A stretch of 12,743 bases of DNA. Source: an uncultured Odoribacter sp. Lineage in GTDB: Bacteria; Bacteroidota; Bacteroidia; Bacteroidales; Marinifilaceae. The notes under the pieces are model-generated. The model did no database searches. It worked only from the letters and a program-made list of their open reading frames with translations, and was not told the origin of the DNA. Position 1 is the stretch's first letter; each line of letters starts with the position of its first letter. Location: contig CAJKZL010000038.1 of assembly GCA_905204385.1 (NCBI GenBank), positions 1 to 12,743 of the forward strand, written 5' to 3'. This document shows positions 1-6,711 of the stretch, piece by piece. The translations under genes were made by a program, and so were the position numbers.

Positions 1-41
1 GATGTGGATTTCGATCAAATCTGAACCGATCACATACTAAG

Positions 42-76
42 AAAAACGTAATGGAATATTCCGTTACGTTTTTTTT
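42..76. terminator. Hairpin terminator, probably bidirectional
   Basis: A stem of about 10-12 bp (45-56 pairing with 59-70, one G-T wobble, top pairs open into a small AT loop) is preceded by a run of A and followed by eight T on the plus strand. On the minus strand it comes directly after the tcdA stop codon (75-77) and ends in five U, so it can end the tatD-tcdA transcript. The longer T-tract on the plus strand suggests it also ends a rightward gene lying to the left of the window. Stem and tract are seen directly; use in both directions is inferred. Confidence 0.75.
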
Positions 77-791
77 ATTTTCCGGCCAACTCCCGGATGA
101 CTACCGAAGCCATAAAACACCCGAAAAGAGGAGGCATATAAGAAATGGTCCCCACATTCGATTTCTTATTCTGGCTTTCTGTCAAAACGACTGCCTCCGG
201 ATCGGTAAATTCCGACGAAAACACAACTTTCACACCCTGATAGACCCCTAATTTATGTAGTCTTTTTCTCAACATCCGGGCAAGATTGCAATTATAGCTT
301 TTGGAAATATCCGCCACTTCGATTTTAGAAGGGTCCATTTTCCCGCCCGATCCCATAGAACTGACAACCGGCAAACCCAATTGCAAGCTGTGGTAAATCA
401 AGAAAATTTTAGGGGCCAGGGTATCGATAGCATCCACGATGTAATCATACTTTGCCAGCTGCAAAATTTCTACCATCCGGTCATCACGGATAAAATCGTC
501 GATCACGTGCAATTTTATTTCCGGATTGATATTCCGGAAACGTTCCGCCATCAATTCAGCTTTGGGTTTTCCCAAATTGCAGTCCAGGGCCGGTAATTGC
601 CGGTTTTTATTCGTCAACTCCACTACATCCCCGTCGATAATGGTCATCTCGCCAATACCCGCCCGGCACAATTGCTCGGCGGCATAGGCTCCCACTCCGC
701 CCAGTCCGGCGACCAGCACATGGGCTTGTTTCAGTTTATCCAAGCGTTCTTTTCCCAACAACAACTCTGTTCTGCTCAGCCATTCACTCAT
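75..791 (-). CDS. tcdA: tRNA threonylcarbamoyladenosine dehydratase (TcdA/CsdL family)
   Basis: This 238-residue cytoplasmic enzyme belongs to the E1/ThiF/MoeB-like superfamily. The family uses ATP to activate the carboxyl of t6A at tRNA position 37 and cyclise it to ct6A, which helps decoding of ANN codons. The Rossmann ATP loop GLGGVG is at residues 29-34, followed by the acidic strand end IIDGD (51-55) and the family's N-x-N-R-Q stretch (61-65). SMGSGGKMDPS near residue 145 and a C-terminal GTISYMPPLFG segment are also typical of TcdA. It is somewhat shorter than the E. coli protein (about 268 residues), with the difference at the C-terminus. The ATG at 791 gives a complete N-terminus. It starts 48 bp after the tatD-like gene on the same strand, with no clear promoter between, so an operon is likely. 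It ends in a hairpin terminator. Family assignment is strong; activity is inferred from the family. Confidence 0.93.
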   Translation of the reverse strand: MSEWLSRTELLLGKERLDKLKQAHVLVAGLGGVGAYAAEQLCRAGIGEMTIIDGDVVELTNKNRQLPALDCNLGKPKAELMAERFRNINPEIKLHVIDDFIRDDRMVEILQLAKYDYIVDAIDTLAPKIFLIYHSLQLGLPVVSSMGSGGKMDPSKIEVADISKSYNCNLARMLRKRLHKLGVYQGVKVVFSSEFTDPEAVVLTESQNKKSNVGTISYMPPLFGCFMASVVIRELAGK

Positions 792-839
792 TGCATTCGT
801 TTAATCTATAGAAACATTTACTTCCGCCGGTCCGATCGT

Positions 840-1490
840 TCAGATCCGGAATAACCTTTCAAAATTTGACCGGACGATTTGCTGCAAATCACCTATATCC
901 ATTTTTTTACGTCGGGCAACCGACCGATAAATGTCGACGATAGTGAAATCCGAATTATCGGTTTCGATAAAAAGACGGTTGTCGGGAATTTCAGGAAGCA
1001 AGTTATAGATATGTGATTCCGGATTCATAACATGCCGTCCGGCAGAAATGTAAAAACCATGCCGAAGCAAATCCTGCAAAATTTCCCGTCGGTTGTTAAA
1101 ACCGTGCATAATCCATTTTTCAGGCCTACGGCAAAGATTGTACACCGTGATCAATTCCGGAATAGCTCGTACGCCATGAATAATCAACGGCAGTCCATAA
1201 CGACCGGCTATTTCTGCCTGGCTTCGGAAAACATCCATTTGCACGTCCATCGGTACAGGAGAGTTGCGGTCGAGCCCCGCTTCTCCTACGGCAACGATCT
1301 CCCCTCCTGCCGCCGCTTTTTCTATTTCCGCCAACCTGACCTCTGCAGTTCCATCGAGGAAAAGCGGATGAAGACCCATAGAATAAAAAACCACTCCCTC
1401 AGTCGGCAAAGCAACTTCCCCCAGACAGGGATCCACAATATTAATCCCCTGTCCCGGCTTATGCGTATGTATATTTATCCAATCTTCCAT
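840..1490 (-). CDS. TatD-family metal-dependent hydrolase (divergent, short)
   Basis: This amidohydrolase-fold protein of the TatD family would be 216 residues from the ATG at 1490. TatD proteins are metal-dependent nucleases/phosphoesterases. The metal-binding landmarks are present in order: HTH at residues 8-10, GEAGLD (usual E ligand), IIHGVRA (usual HSR/HSRDA), IMHGFNN (usual HCFSG) and IETDNSD (usual ETDxP). Several motifs differ around the ligand residues and the protein is shorter than the usual 255-265, so it belongs to a divergent branch and its substrate is uncertain. The frame is open to an ATG at 1532, but a Bacteroidetes -7 element (1519-1526) lies inside that extension. A start at 1490 or 1505 (GGGGGAG upstream) is therefore more credible. 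I prefer 1490 because its upstream bases are A-rich and the protein then begins close to the HTH motif. It is probably cotranscribed with tcdA. Confidence 0.85.
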   Translation of the reverse strand: MEDWINIHTHKPGQGINIVDPCLGEVALPTEGVVFYSMGLHPLFLDGTAEVRLAEIEKAAAGGEIVAVGEAGLDRNSPVPMDVQMDVFRSQAEIAGRYGLPLIIHGVRAIPELITVYNLCRRPEKWIMHGFNNRREILQDLLRHGFYISAGRHVMNPESHIYNLLPEIPDNRLFIETDNSDFTIVDIYRSVARRKKMDIGDLQQIVRSNFERLFRI

Positions 1491-1518
1491 CTTGTTCCCA
1501 AACATCGATCTCCCCCTG

Positions 1519-1526
1519 CAAAGATA
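1519..1526 (-). promoter_or_regulatory. Bacteroidetes-type -7 element for tatD-tcdA
   Basis: The minus strand reads TATCTTTG, an exact match to the Bacteroidetes primary-sigma -7 consensus TAnnTTTG. It lies 28 bp upstream of the ATG at 1490 and 13 bp upstream of the ATG at 1505. No convincing TTTG or TTG -33 element is seen at the usual spacing. The 13-mer CTCTATCTTTGCA around it also occurs at the SPOR gene promoter, which strengthens the call. Confidence 0.6.
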
Positions 1527-1582
1527 GAGCATTTTACACCGTTATTTCTCTCTTTCCGCCTATAAACTTTAAATCAGAACCA

Positions 1583-2875
1583 TTAAACTTCATTCCCCTT
1601 TTGACACATGATATTCAAAATGGTTTTATCCGTTTGCTCCATTCCTACAGTGCCAATCTTCCCCACATTGCGGATGGTTTTCTCGATATCCTCATCGATG
1701 ATCCCATCATTATGTGTTTTGATCCCTTTCATGGACAACAAAGCGGCTTGTACGGCGGCAGATACTCCGGAATACACCTTCAGAGCGCACCCTTGCTTTG
1801 CTCCGTCACACATCATGCCGGTAAGGTTCGAACACATGGTTTTGATCGTATTCACCACCTGTTCATAAGTACCGCCCATCAAATAGGTGATGGCAGAAGC
1901 AGAACCGGTACCGGCGATCAATATTCCGCAAAGAGCGGAGAGATGTCCCATATAAAAATGGATATGGGCAGCAACCAGATTGCTGAATGCCAAAGCACGG
2001 ATCAATTGTTCCCGGGAACAGCCGAACTGCTCGGCAGCCACGACCACCGGTAAATAGACGGTAATTCCTTGATTGCCACTTCCGGAATTGGTCATAACGG
2101 GTTTTTCGCAACCGTCCATGCGGGCATCCGATGCAGCAGTGGCCCGGATCAATGCCTTATTCAGGAAATCATTCTCCAACAAGCCTTTATCTATATTCTC
2201 TTTCAAGGTTTTACCTATTTGTAAGCCATATTCACTCTTCAAACCTTCATCGGAAATGGCCTTGTTCATCTCGGCGCCGTCCATTACGAATTCTATCTTT
2301 GCGATATCGATATGCTGAATAAAATCCCATATCCGGGCAATGCTCAACTCGGCCCGTTGGTTTTGCTCTGGAGCTACCGGCGTGTATGTCTTTTTATATA
2401 CAGGCACGCCGTTTTTTTCCACACTGAAGATATTGGTATGGGCATGTACGATAACGGTACGTACTGTATCCTTGCCCTTCCTGCAAATCGCTTCCGCATA
2501 TAATTTATCAGGAGCATCTTCTTTCAGGCAGATCTTCACGGCATCTTGTTCCAACAAGGCCTTAGCAACGGCTAAATGATCACATTTCGACACTTCTTTC
2601 AACACTTCCAGCCCATATTCCGTCTTGCCACATACAGCCCCCAAGGCTGCTGCAATAGGCAAACCCGTCATACCTGTACCGGGAATACCTACACCCATGC
2701 CGTTTTTGTAAATGTTTCCACTGACATAAACCTCGATGTACTCGGGTACTGCACCCAATTCTTCCTTACATCGCGCACATGCTAAAGCACAAGCCACCGG
2801 TTCGGTACACCCCAGTGCCGGAATCGTTTCCAGTTTCAGAATTTCTATAATTTGTTGATCTGTTGCCTGACACAT
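1583..2875 (-). CDS. cyuA: L-cysteine desulfidase / serine dehydratase subunit alpha family protein (UPF0597, CyuA/YhaM-like)
   Basis: This 430-residue cytoplasmic protein matches the UPF0597 family, full length. Characterised members break L-cysteine into pyruvate, ammonia and sulfide with an iron-sulfur cluster; many databases label the family 'serine dehydratase subunit alpha'. Visible hallmarks are the N-terminal LGCTEP motif with Cys23, a glycine-rich VGIPGTGMTGLP segment near residues 62-73, SGSGNQG (264-270) and a C-terminal MMCDGAKQGCALK block with Cys356 and Cys363. Cys23, Cys356 and Cys363 are my candidates for cluster or active-site ligands, inferred from conservation. The ATG at 2875 is preceded by a -7-like element 25 bp upstream, so the gene is probably transcribed on its own. 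The tatD-like gene begins 92 bp downstream behind its own promoter-like sequence. Whether cysteine or serine is the real substrate cannot be settled from sequence. Confidence 0.9.
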   Translation of the reverse strand: MCQATDQQIIEILKLETIPALGCTEPVACALACARCKEELGAVPEYIEVYVSGNIYKNGMGVGIPGTGMTGLPIAAALGAVCGKTEYGLEVLKEVSKCDHLAVAKALLEQDAVKICLKEDAPDKLYAEAICRKGKDTVRTVIVHAHTNIFSVEKNGVPVYKKTYTPVAPEQNQRAELSIARIWDFIQHIDIAKIEFVMDGAEMNKAISDEGLKSEYGLQIGKTLKENIDKGLLENDFLNKALIRATAASDARMDGCEKPVMTNSGSGNQGITVYLPVVVAAEQFGCSREQLIRALAFSNLVAAHIHFYMGHLSALCGILIAGTGSASAITYLMGGTYEQVVNTIKTMCSNLTGMMCDGAKQGCALKVYSGVSAAVQAALLSMKGIKTHNDGIIDEDIEKTIRNVGKIGTVGMEQTDKTILNIMCQKGNEV

Positions 2876-2900
2876 AAAAATGGTATTTTGATTAATGCAA

Positions 2901-2908
2901 CAAATTTA
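2901..2908 (-). promoter_or_regulatory. Probable -7 element of the cysteine desulfidase gene
   Basis: The minus strand reads TAAATTTG, matching TAnnTTTG, 25 bp before the ATG at 2875. No good -33 element is visible at normal spacing. The rest of the 230-bp gap between this gene and the divergent SPOR gene (2876-3105) shows no ORF, RNA fold or repeat that I recognise. Confidence 0.5.
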
Positions 2909-3079
2909 TCTCTTTTTATCAGATATGTCTTTCGCCCAAACCGTATTAACGCTTTTTTAACGAGATCATTCCTGGCTTCTTACGGTCGACCACCCTCCTG
3001 TCGGCATTGCTGTATCCACTCCCTCCCTCTTGTTTATCCAAACTTTAAACCACAAACGTCGAACATTAAACTTTTTCTC

Positions 3080-3087
3080 TATCTTTG
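3080..3087 (+). promoter_or_regulatory. -7 element of the SPOR-domain gene
   Basis: TATCTTTG, an exact TAnnTTTG match, lies 18 bp before the ATG at 3106. It is embedded in AACTTTTTCTCTATCTTTG (3069-3087), which is repeated with one change upstream of mntP. The frame of the downstream gene is open back to a TTG at 3085, inside this element; that argues against the TTG as the start. Confidence 0.7.
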
Positions 3088-3105
3088 CAAAAAATATCAG
3101 GCCTT

Positions 3106-3615
3106 ATGATCAGATTGTTGGTTACTCTATCTATATTCTTCGGATATGCAGCTTCAACTTATGCTCAGGATACCCTCGCAACCGAACCCCGGTACAACAT
3201 CCTGGAAACCCTGCATCAAAAAGGGAATACAGGCGGAGAAGTATACATACATGCCGATCCGGCAGTGGAAAACTTGCTGAAGTGGCACATCCATACCAAT
3301 GAAATCAAAAAAAATTTCATCGGTTACCGCATTCAGATTCATTCGGTCAATTCCTACGGATGCAATATAAATGCCTTGAAAGAAATCCGGGATAAATTTG
3401 AAGAAGAACTTCAGACCATTCCCGCCTATCTGAAATATTTCGATCCGGATTTTAAAATCCGTGTAGGGAATTACCATTCCCGCCTGGAAAGTATACCTGA
3501 TTTGTACAAAATACGTAAATTGTATCCCTCCAGCTATCCCGTAAAAACCGAAATTTTCCTGGAAGAATTAAAACGGATCCCGATGCAGGACATACTGACC
3601 GAGGAAGAAAACTAA
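3106..3615 (+). CDS. Secreted SPOR-domain-containing protein
   Basis: This small exported protein has 169 residues from the ATG at 3106. Residues 1-21 form a classical signal peptide with a likely signal peptidase I site after TYA (residue 20). After a linker, residues about 73-150 resemble a SPOR domain: the first strand is GYRIQIHS (73-80), a helix follows, and the second RNP-like strand is FKIRVGNYHSR (116-126). The segment YPSSYPVKTEI (140-150) is a typical SPOR ending. SPOR domains bind peptidoglycan stripped of stem peptides, usually at division sites; in this phylum many stand-alone small SPOR proteins exist with unknown partners. No other catalytic domain is seen. It has its own promoter and converges with the GSCFA gene, the two stops being only 27 bp apart with no clear hairpin between. 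The ATG start is preferred over an in-frame TTG at 3085 because the TTG lies within the promoter. Confidence 0.82.
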   Translation: MIRLLVTLSIFFGYAASTYAQDTLATEPRYNILETLHQKGNTGGEVYIHADPAVENLLKWHIHTNEIKKNFIGYRIQIHSVNSYGCNINALKEIRDKFEEELQTIPAYLKYFDPDFKIRVGNYHSRLESIPDLYKIRKLYPSSYPVKTEIFLEELKRIPMQDILTEEEN

Positions 3616-3642
3616 TCTCAGCCGCCTGTTTTCCCACCATAT

Positions 3643-4584
3643 CTAATCCACTGTCTTCCCGTGGCCTAAACGTTTTAATTCGGCCATAGCCTGCTGCTTC
3701 CGAAGGATATCCAGGGCATCATCTTTGTTTAAAGGACGATGAAGCAGGCATTTGTTAAGCCGGTCTATCTTTTTCATCATTTCCCGGGTTTCTTTCCCCA
3801 TGTATAAATCCCGGAACTTTTCCCAGATATAATCGATACCCTGCTGATTAATATGCAACATATCTTCGGCATAAAACCGATAATCCCTCAATTCATCCAT
3901 GACAATTTCATAGGAAGGAAAATAAGAAACCCGGTCGAACAAGCTCATCAAGCGATCTATGGCCAGATGCAAGACAGCCTTGCAGAGTTCATAGCCATGT
4001 GCCCCGTCCTTCCAATGCCGGATCGGACTTACTGTAAACAAAATCCGTAGATCAGGAAAAGCTGTCCCGATCTGTGTAAAAAGCTGTTCATATTCGGAAA
4101 CGATCTCTTCGACAGTCAGGCGGTAACGGTCGAAATCGGCAGCAGGAAATTTGAGACAATTGGATACGATCCGCCCACTCCCGCGGTGACGGAAAACCCA
4201 GGCAGTACCCCAGGTAAGCACAAGAATTTTGCTCTTTCTCAAATGTATTCTCGATTCAGCCAGCCGGCTGTTGATGCGTTGTAAACAAACGGAAACATCA
4301 GGATCCGAGAAACGCCCGTGATGGCTGAAACTCACCCACCTTCCCTGATGATGCCACAAATCGGCCTCCGTAAAATATGTATCCCCCAGCAATAACTTCA
4401 GGGTTTCAGCGACAGAAGAGGGATTATAGACTATTCCACAAGGATTTATATCCGTTTTAAACCGGAAATACTCCAATTTAGCACCTATATTTTCCACAAA
4501 ACACGACCCGATCAACTTCAGAGGCGTTTCATAATCCAACTGAAAGGCAGGAGCTTCGAAACCGACTTTAGACTGCAATTCCAT
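3643..4584 (-). CDS. GSCFA-domain protein (putative SGNH-like esterase)
   Basis: This 313-residue protein matches the GSCFA family, a group of unknown function common in Bacteroidetes. The name-giving motif appears as GSCFVENIG at residues 26-34. Further family features are NPCGIVYNPSS (47-57), LTWGTAWVF (123-131), TVSPIRHWKDGAHG (184-197) and FYAEDMLHIN (237-246). By analogy with SGNH/GDSL hydrolases, Ser27 could be the nucleophile and Asp241/His244 the DxxH partners; this is inference. No signal peptide or membrane segment is seen, so it is probably cytoplasmic. The C-terminal 50 residues are charged and helical. The ATG at 4584 is preceded by a -7-like element 9 bp upstream. It faces the SPOR gene tail to tail and diverges from mntP. 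The true substrate is unknown. Confidence 0.88.
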   Translation of the reverse strand: MELQSKVGFEAPAFQLDYETPLKLIGSCFVENIGAKLEYFRFKTDINPCGIVYNPSSVAETLKLLLGDTYFTEADLWHHQGRWVSFSHHGRFSDPDVSVCLQRINSRLAESRIHLRKSKILVLTWGTAWVFRHRGSGRIVSNCLKFPAADFDRYRLTVEEIVSEYEQLFTQIGTAFPDLRILFTVSPIRHWKDGAHGYELCKAVLHLAIDRLMSLFDRVSYFPSYEIVMDELRDYRFYAEDMLHINQQGIDYIWEKFRDLYMGKETREMMKKIDRLNKCLLHRPLNKDDALDILRKQQAMAELKRLGHGKTVD

Positions 4585-4593
4585 TTTTTAGGA

Positions 4594-4601
4594 CAAAATT
4601 A
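4594..4601 (-). promoter_or_regulatory. Possible -7 element of the GSCFA gene
   Basis: The minus strand reads TAATTTTG, fitting TAnnTTTG, only 9 bp before the ATG at 4584. The leader would be very short or absent. The region is AT-rich, so a chance match is possible and no -33 element is obvious. Confidence 0.4.
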
Positions 4602-4661
4602 AAATAAAAGGATATAATATCCCACTTTCTTCTTCAAACTCTAAACTTTCAACTTTTTCTT

Positions 4662-4669
4662 TATCTTTG
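4662..4669 (+). promoter_or_regulatory. -7 element of mntP
   Basis: TATCTTTG lies 20 bp upstream of the mntP ATG, within AACTTTTTCTTTATCTTTG (4651-4669). This 19-mer differs at one base from the promoter core of the SPOR gene at 3069-3087. The 105-bp divergent gap to the GSCFA gene is too short for a typical yybP-ykoY manganese riboswitch, and the leader after this promoter would be only about 15 nt. Confidence 0.7.
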
Positions 4670-4689
4670 TCGTCTACAAACAGTGTGCA

Positions 4690-5250
4690 ATGAACTTAAT
4701 CACCATCCTTCTCATAGCCATCGGCCTTTCTATGGACAGCCTGGCCGTCAGCATCAGCGGCGGTATATGCATGCGGCCTTTCTGCATGCGTAAATCCCTG
4801 AAAATGGCGCTGATCATGGGCGGATTCCAGGGAGGAATGACATGGCTGGGCTGGGCCCTGGGTATTCATTTCAGCATTTTCATCACGGATTTCGCCCTTT
4901 GGATTGCTTTCATCATGTTAGCCTATCTGGGAGGTAAAATGATTTACGAATCTTTTGGGGATGAGAATGCCGCTCCCCTTTCCTTTTCGAACAAAATGCT
5001 GATGACACTAGGGATTGCCACCAGCATCGACGCCCTGGCTGTCGGGGTAAGCATGGCCTTCCTTAAAACCGACATCTGGATTCCAGCCGCCATTATCGCC
5101 TTTACTACTTTTTTCCTTTCCTTCAGCGGCGTCCTTTGCGGATTCCGGTTCGGACGGATAAAAGGTCTCAAAGTAGAACTACTTGGAGGCCTGATCTTAG
5201 TTGGAATCGGAGTAAAAATCCTGATCGAACATACCTTGATGGGAGGATAA
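4690..5250 (+). CDS. mntP: Manganese efflux pump MntP
   Basis: This 186-residue inner-membrane protein is full length for the MntP family, which exports Mn(II) and protects against manganese excess. It has six predicted hydrophobic segments arranged as two related halves. Each half carries the family's acidic metal-binding motif: MDSLAVSISGG with Asp16 and IDALAVGVSMA with Asp114. Conserved glycine-rich helices follow, GGFQGGM (44-50) and LLGGLILVGIGVKILIEH near the C-terminus. Asp16 and a second Asp in the matching position are needed in E. coli MntP. The start at 4690 is the first codon of the first membrane helix and follows the promoter by 20 bp. It is transcribed alone: GSCFA diverges upstream and cbpA follows after a 158-bp gap on the same strand. 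No riboswitch or MntR-like operator was recognised, so its control here is unknown. Confidence 0.95.
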   Translation: MNLITILLIAIGLSMDSLAVSISGGICMRPFCMRKSLKMALIMGGFQGGMTWLGWALGIHFSIFITDFALWIAFIMLAYLGGKMIYESFGDENAAPLSFSNKMLMTLGIATSIDALAVGVSMAFLKTDIWIPAAIIAFTTFFLSFSGVLCGFRFGRIKGLKVELLGGLILVGIGVKILIEHTLMGG

Positions 5251-5330
5251 GATACTTGTCGCTTCGAGAGGTCCGGAAAATTATTAATCTTATTTAAACT
5301 TTTTTTAATTACAATTCTTTTCATTCACAC

Positions 5331-5340
5331 GTAAATTTAC
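5331..5340 (+). promoter_or_regulatory. Palindromic near-match to a -7 element upstream of cbpA
   Basis: GTAAATTTAC is a perfect 10-bp palindrome whose core TAAATTTA differs from TAnnTTTG only at the last base. It lies 68 bp upstream of the cbpA ATG and follows a T-rich stretch. It is the best promoter candidate I can find in the 158-bp mntP-cbpA gap, but the match is imperfect. Confidence 0.3.
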
Positions 5341-5380
5341 AGAATGATTCAAGGGACCATAACCCATGAAACCATTTTCT

Positions 5381-5393
5381 CAATGAAACATTG
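5381..5393. promoter_or_regulatory. Small dyad CAATG-AAA-CATTG before cbpA
   Basis: A perfect 5-bp inverted repeat with a 3-nt spacer ends 15 bp before the cbpA start codon. It could be a regulator-binding dyad or a small leader hairpin near the ribosome-binding region. A dyad this short can occur by chance; any link to the MerR-like CbpM is speculation. Confidence 0.25.
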
Positions 5394-5408
5394 TAATAAA
5401 CATATCAT

Positions 5409-6347
5409 ATGGCTTACATTGACTATTACGGCGTACTTGGAGTAAGCAAAACGGCTTCCCAGGACGAAATCAAAAAAGCTTTTAAAAAACTGGCCCGGAA
5501 ATATCATCCGGACTTGAACCCCAATGATCCTTCCGCCAAGCAAAAATTCCAGGAAATTAATGAGGCCAACGAAGTATTGAGCGACCCTGAAAAACGGAAG
5601 AAATATGACGCTTATGGCGAAAACTGGAAACATGCCGACGAATTTGAAGCTCAGAAACAACGCTATCAGCAACAGGGACGCGGCAATGCCGGCGGCTTTG
5701 GAGGAATGGGCGGTGGATATTGGTCGTCTGCCGACGGCGGTTTTAGCGGTAACTTCAATGGCAATGAAGGAGAATTTTCAGATTTCTTCGAATCTTTATT
5801 CGGATCGCGCCGGGGAGGCCGCAGCCATGGTTCTGCCGGTTTTAAAGGCCAGGATTTCAACGCCGAACTGCATCTGGCTCTTCGCGATGCAGCAACAACT
5901 CACAAGCAAATTCTGGAAGTAAACGGCAAGAAAATCAGAATCACCGTTCCCGCAGGCATAGCCGATGGGCAAACCATCAAGCTCAACGGACAGGGAGGCC
6001 CCGGAATCAACGGAGGGCCTGCCGGAGATTTGTATATCACTTTCATCATTGCCAACGATCCGGTGTATAAACGGGAAGGAGATAATTTATATATGAATGT
6101 TCCCGTCGATTTATATACAGCTATTCTGGGCGGGGAGAAAGTGATCGATACCCTCAACGGGAAAGTGAAACTGAAATTAAAACCCGAAACGCAAAACGGA
6201 ACCAAAGTACGGCTGAAAGGAAAAGGATTTCCGGTTTATAAAAAAGACGGACAGTTCGGAGATCTTTTTATTACATACGACGTGCAGCTCCCGACCCATT
6301 TGACGGAAAAACAGAAACAATTATTCCGGGAACTTCAGAATTCCTAG
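5409..6347 (+). CDS. cbpA: DnaJ-type co-chaperone, CbpA-like (type B, no zinc finger)
   Basis: This 312-residue J-domain protein would stimulate DnaK ATPase and bind unfolded clients; E. coli CbpA also binds curved DNA. Residues 5-70 are the J domain with the essential HPD at 33-35. A glycine-rich linker runs from about 90 to 140 (for example [13 protein letters not shown]), followed by the paired beta-barrel client-binding domains from about 146 to 300. The CTD motifs [21 protein letters not shown] and GDLYITF, and the later [12 protein letters not shown] and GDLFITYDV, are typical. The protein contains no cysteine at all, so the DnaJ CxxCxGxG zinc domain is absent; this separates it from the main DnaJ. 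The ATG at 5409 gives a standard N-terminus ([11 protein letters not shown]). cbpM follows after 38 bp on the same strand, the classic cbpA-cbpM arrangement. Confidence 0.93.
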   Translation: MAYIDYYGVLGVSKTASQDEIKKAFKKLARKYHPDLNPNDPSAKQKFQEINEANEVLSDPEKRKKYDAYGENWKHADEFEAQKQRYQQQGRGNAGGFGGMGGGYWSSADGGFSGNFNGNEGEFSDFFESLFGSRRGGRSHGSAGFKGQDFNAELHLALRDAATTHKQILEVNGKKIRITVPAGIADGQTIKLNGQGGPGINGGPAGDLYITFIIANDPVYKREGDNLYMNVPVDLYTAILGGEKVIDTLNGKVKLKLKPETQNGTKVRLKGKGFPVYKKDGQFGDLFITYDVQLPTHLTEKQKQLFRELQNS

Positions 6348-6385
6348 ATATTCTGTTTAGTATCAATTTTGAAAATTCTATCACC

Positions 6386-6700
6386 ATGGATACCGAATTA
6401 ATTATTATCAGCGAATATTGTGAAAAAAGCCATACCGATCCCACATTTCTCTTGTCTTTGGAAGAAGGAGGCCTGATTGAAATCCGGACGGTCGATGGCG
6501 AACGATATCTTTTGTCTTCACAACTCCGGGAACTGGAAAGATACAGCCACCTATACTACGACCTTTCCATTAACATCGAAGGCATAGATGCCATCCGGCA
6601 TCTGCTTGAACGGATGGACACGCTGCAACGCGAAGTGAGACGTCTCCACCGTAAACTCCGTGGATATCAACCGAATGCCGATCCGTTTCCGGAAGAATAA
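6386..6700 (+). CDS. cbpM: Chaperone modulator CbpM (MerR-like)
   Basis: This 104-residue protein is the partner of the preceding CbpA. E. coli CbpM binds the CbpA J domain and blocks its interaction with DnaK. The N-terminal half (about residues 5-55) resembles a MerR-type winged helix: ISEYCEKSHTDPTFLLSLEEGGLIEI, then a variable wing and LLSSQLRELERYSHLYYDLSINIEGID. The C-terminal part (about 62-94) is a charged amphipathic helix or coiled coil (LLERMDTLQREVRRLHRKLRG). The length fits the family. It starts 38 bp after cbpA and is almost certainly cotranscribed with it. Its stop lies 11 bp before the large palindrome. It may bind protein only; DNA binding is not established by the sequence. 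Confidence 0.88.
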   Translation: MDTELIIISEYCEKSHTDPTFLLSLEEGGLIEIRTVDGERYLLSSQLRELERYSHLYYDLSINIEGIDAIRHLLERMDTLQREVRRLHRKLRGYQPNADPFPEE

Positions 6701-6711
6701 TTCCAAAGCCA

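Noticed and set aside
1..40. C-terminal end of a rightward gene (frame 1 stops at 22-24, frame 2 at 38-40)
   Set aside because: The plus-strand T-tract of the 42-76 hairpin suggests some rightward gene ends here, but all three frames are open at the edge and too short to tell which is coding.
1032..1565. 177-codon open frame on the plus strand
   Set aside because: Fully antisense to the tatD gene and its promoter, no recognisable domain, composition reads as the reverse of a conserved protein.
2876..3105. Small gene or RNA in the 230-bp divergent gap
   Set aside because: Only promoter-like elements are visible; short frames here have no start context or recognisable sequence, and no strong fold was seen.
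3154..3477. 107-codon minus-strand frame across the SPOR gene
   Set aside because: Antisense to a gene with a signal peptide, domain and promoter; no independent support.
4585..4689. yybP-ykoY manganese riboswitch upstream of mntP
   Set aside because: The promoter lies about 20 bp from the ATG, leaving no room for the aptamer, and no matching conserved elements were seen.
5247..5293. ATAAGAT/ATCTTAT inverted repeat followed by T-rich sequence as an mntP terminator
   Set aside because: The 7-bp AT-rich arms are separated by 33 nt, so the stem would be weak. No good terminator for mntP was found.
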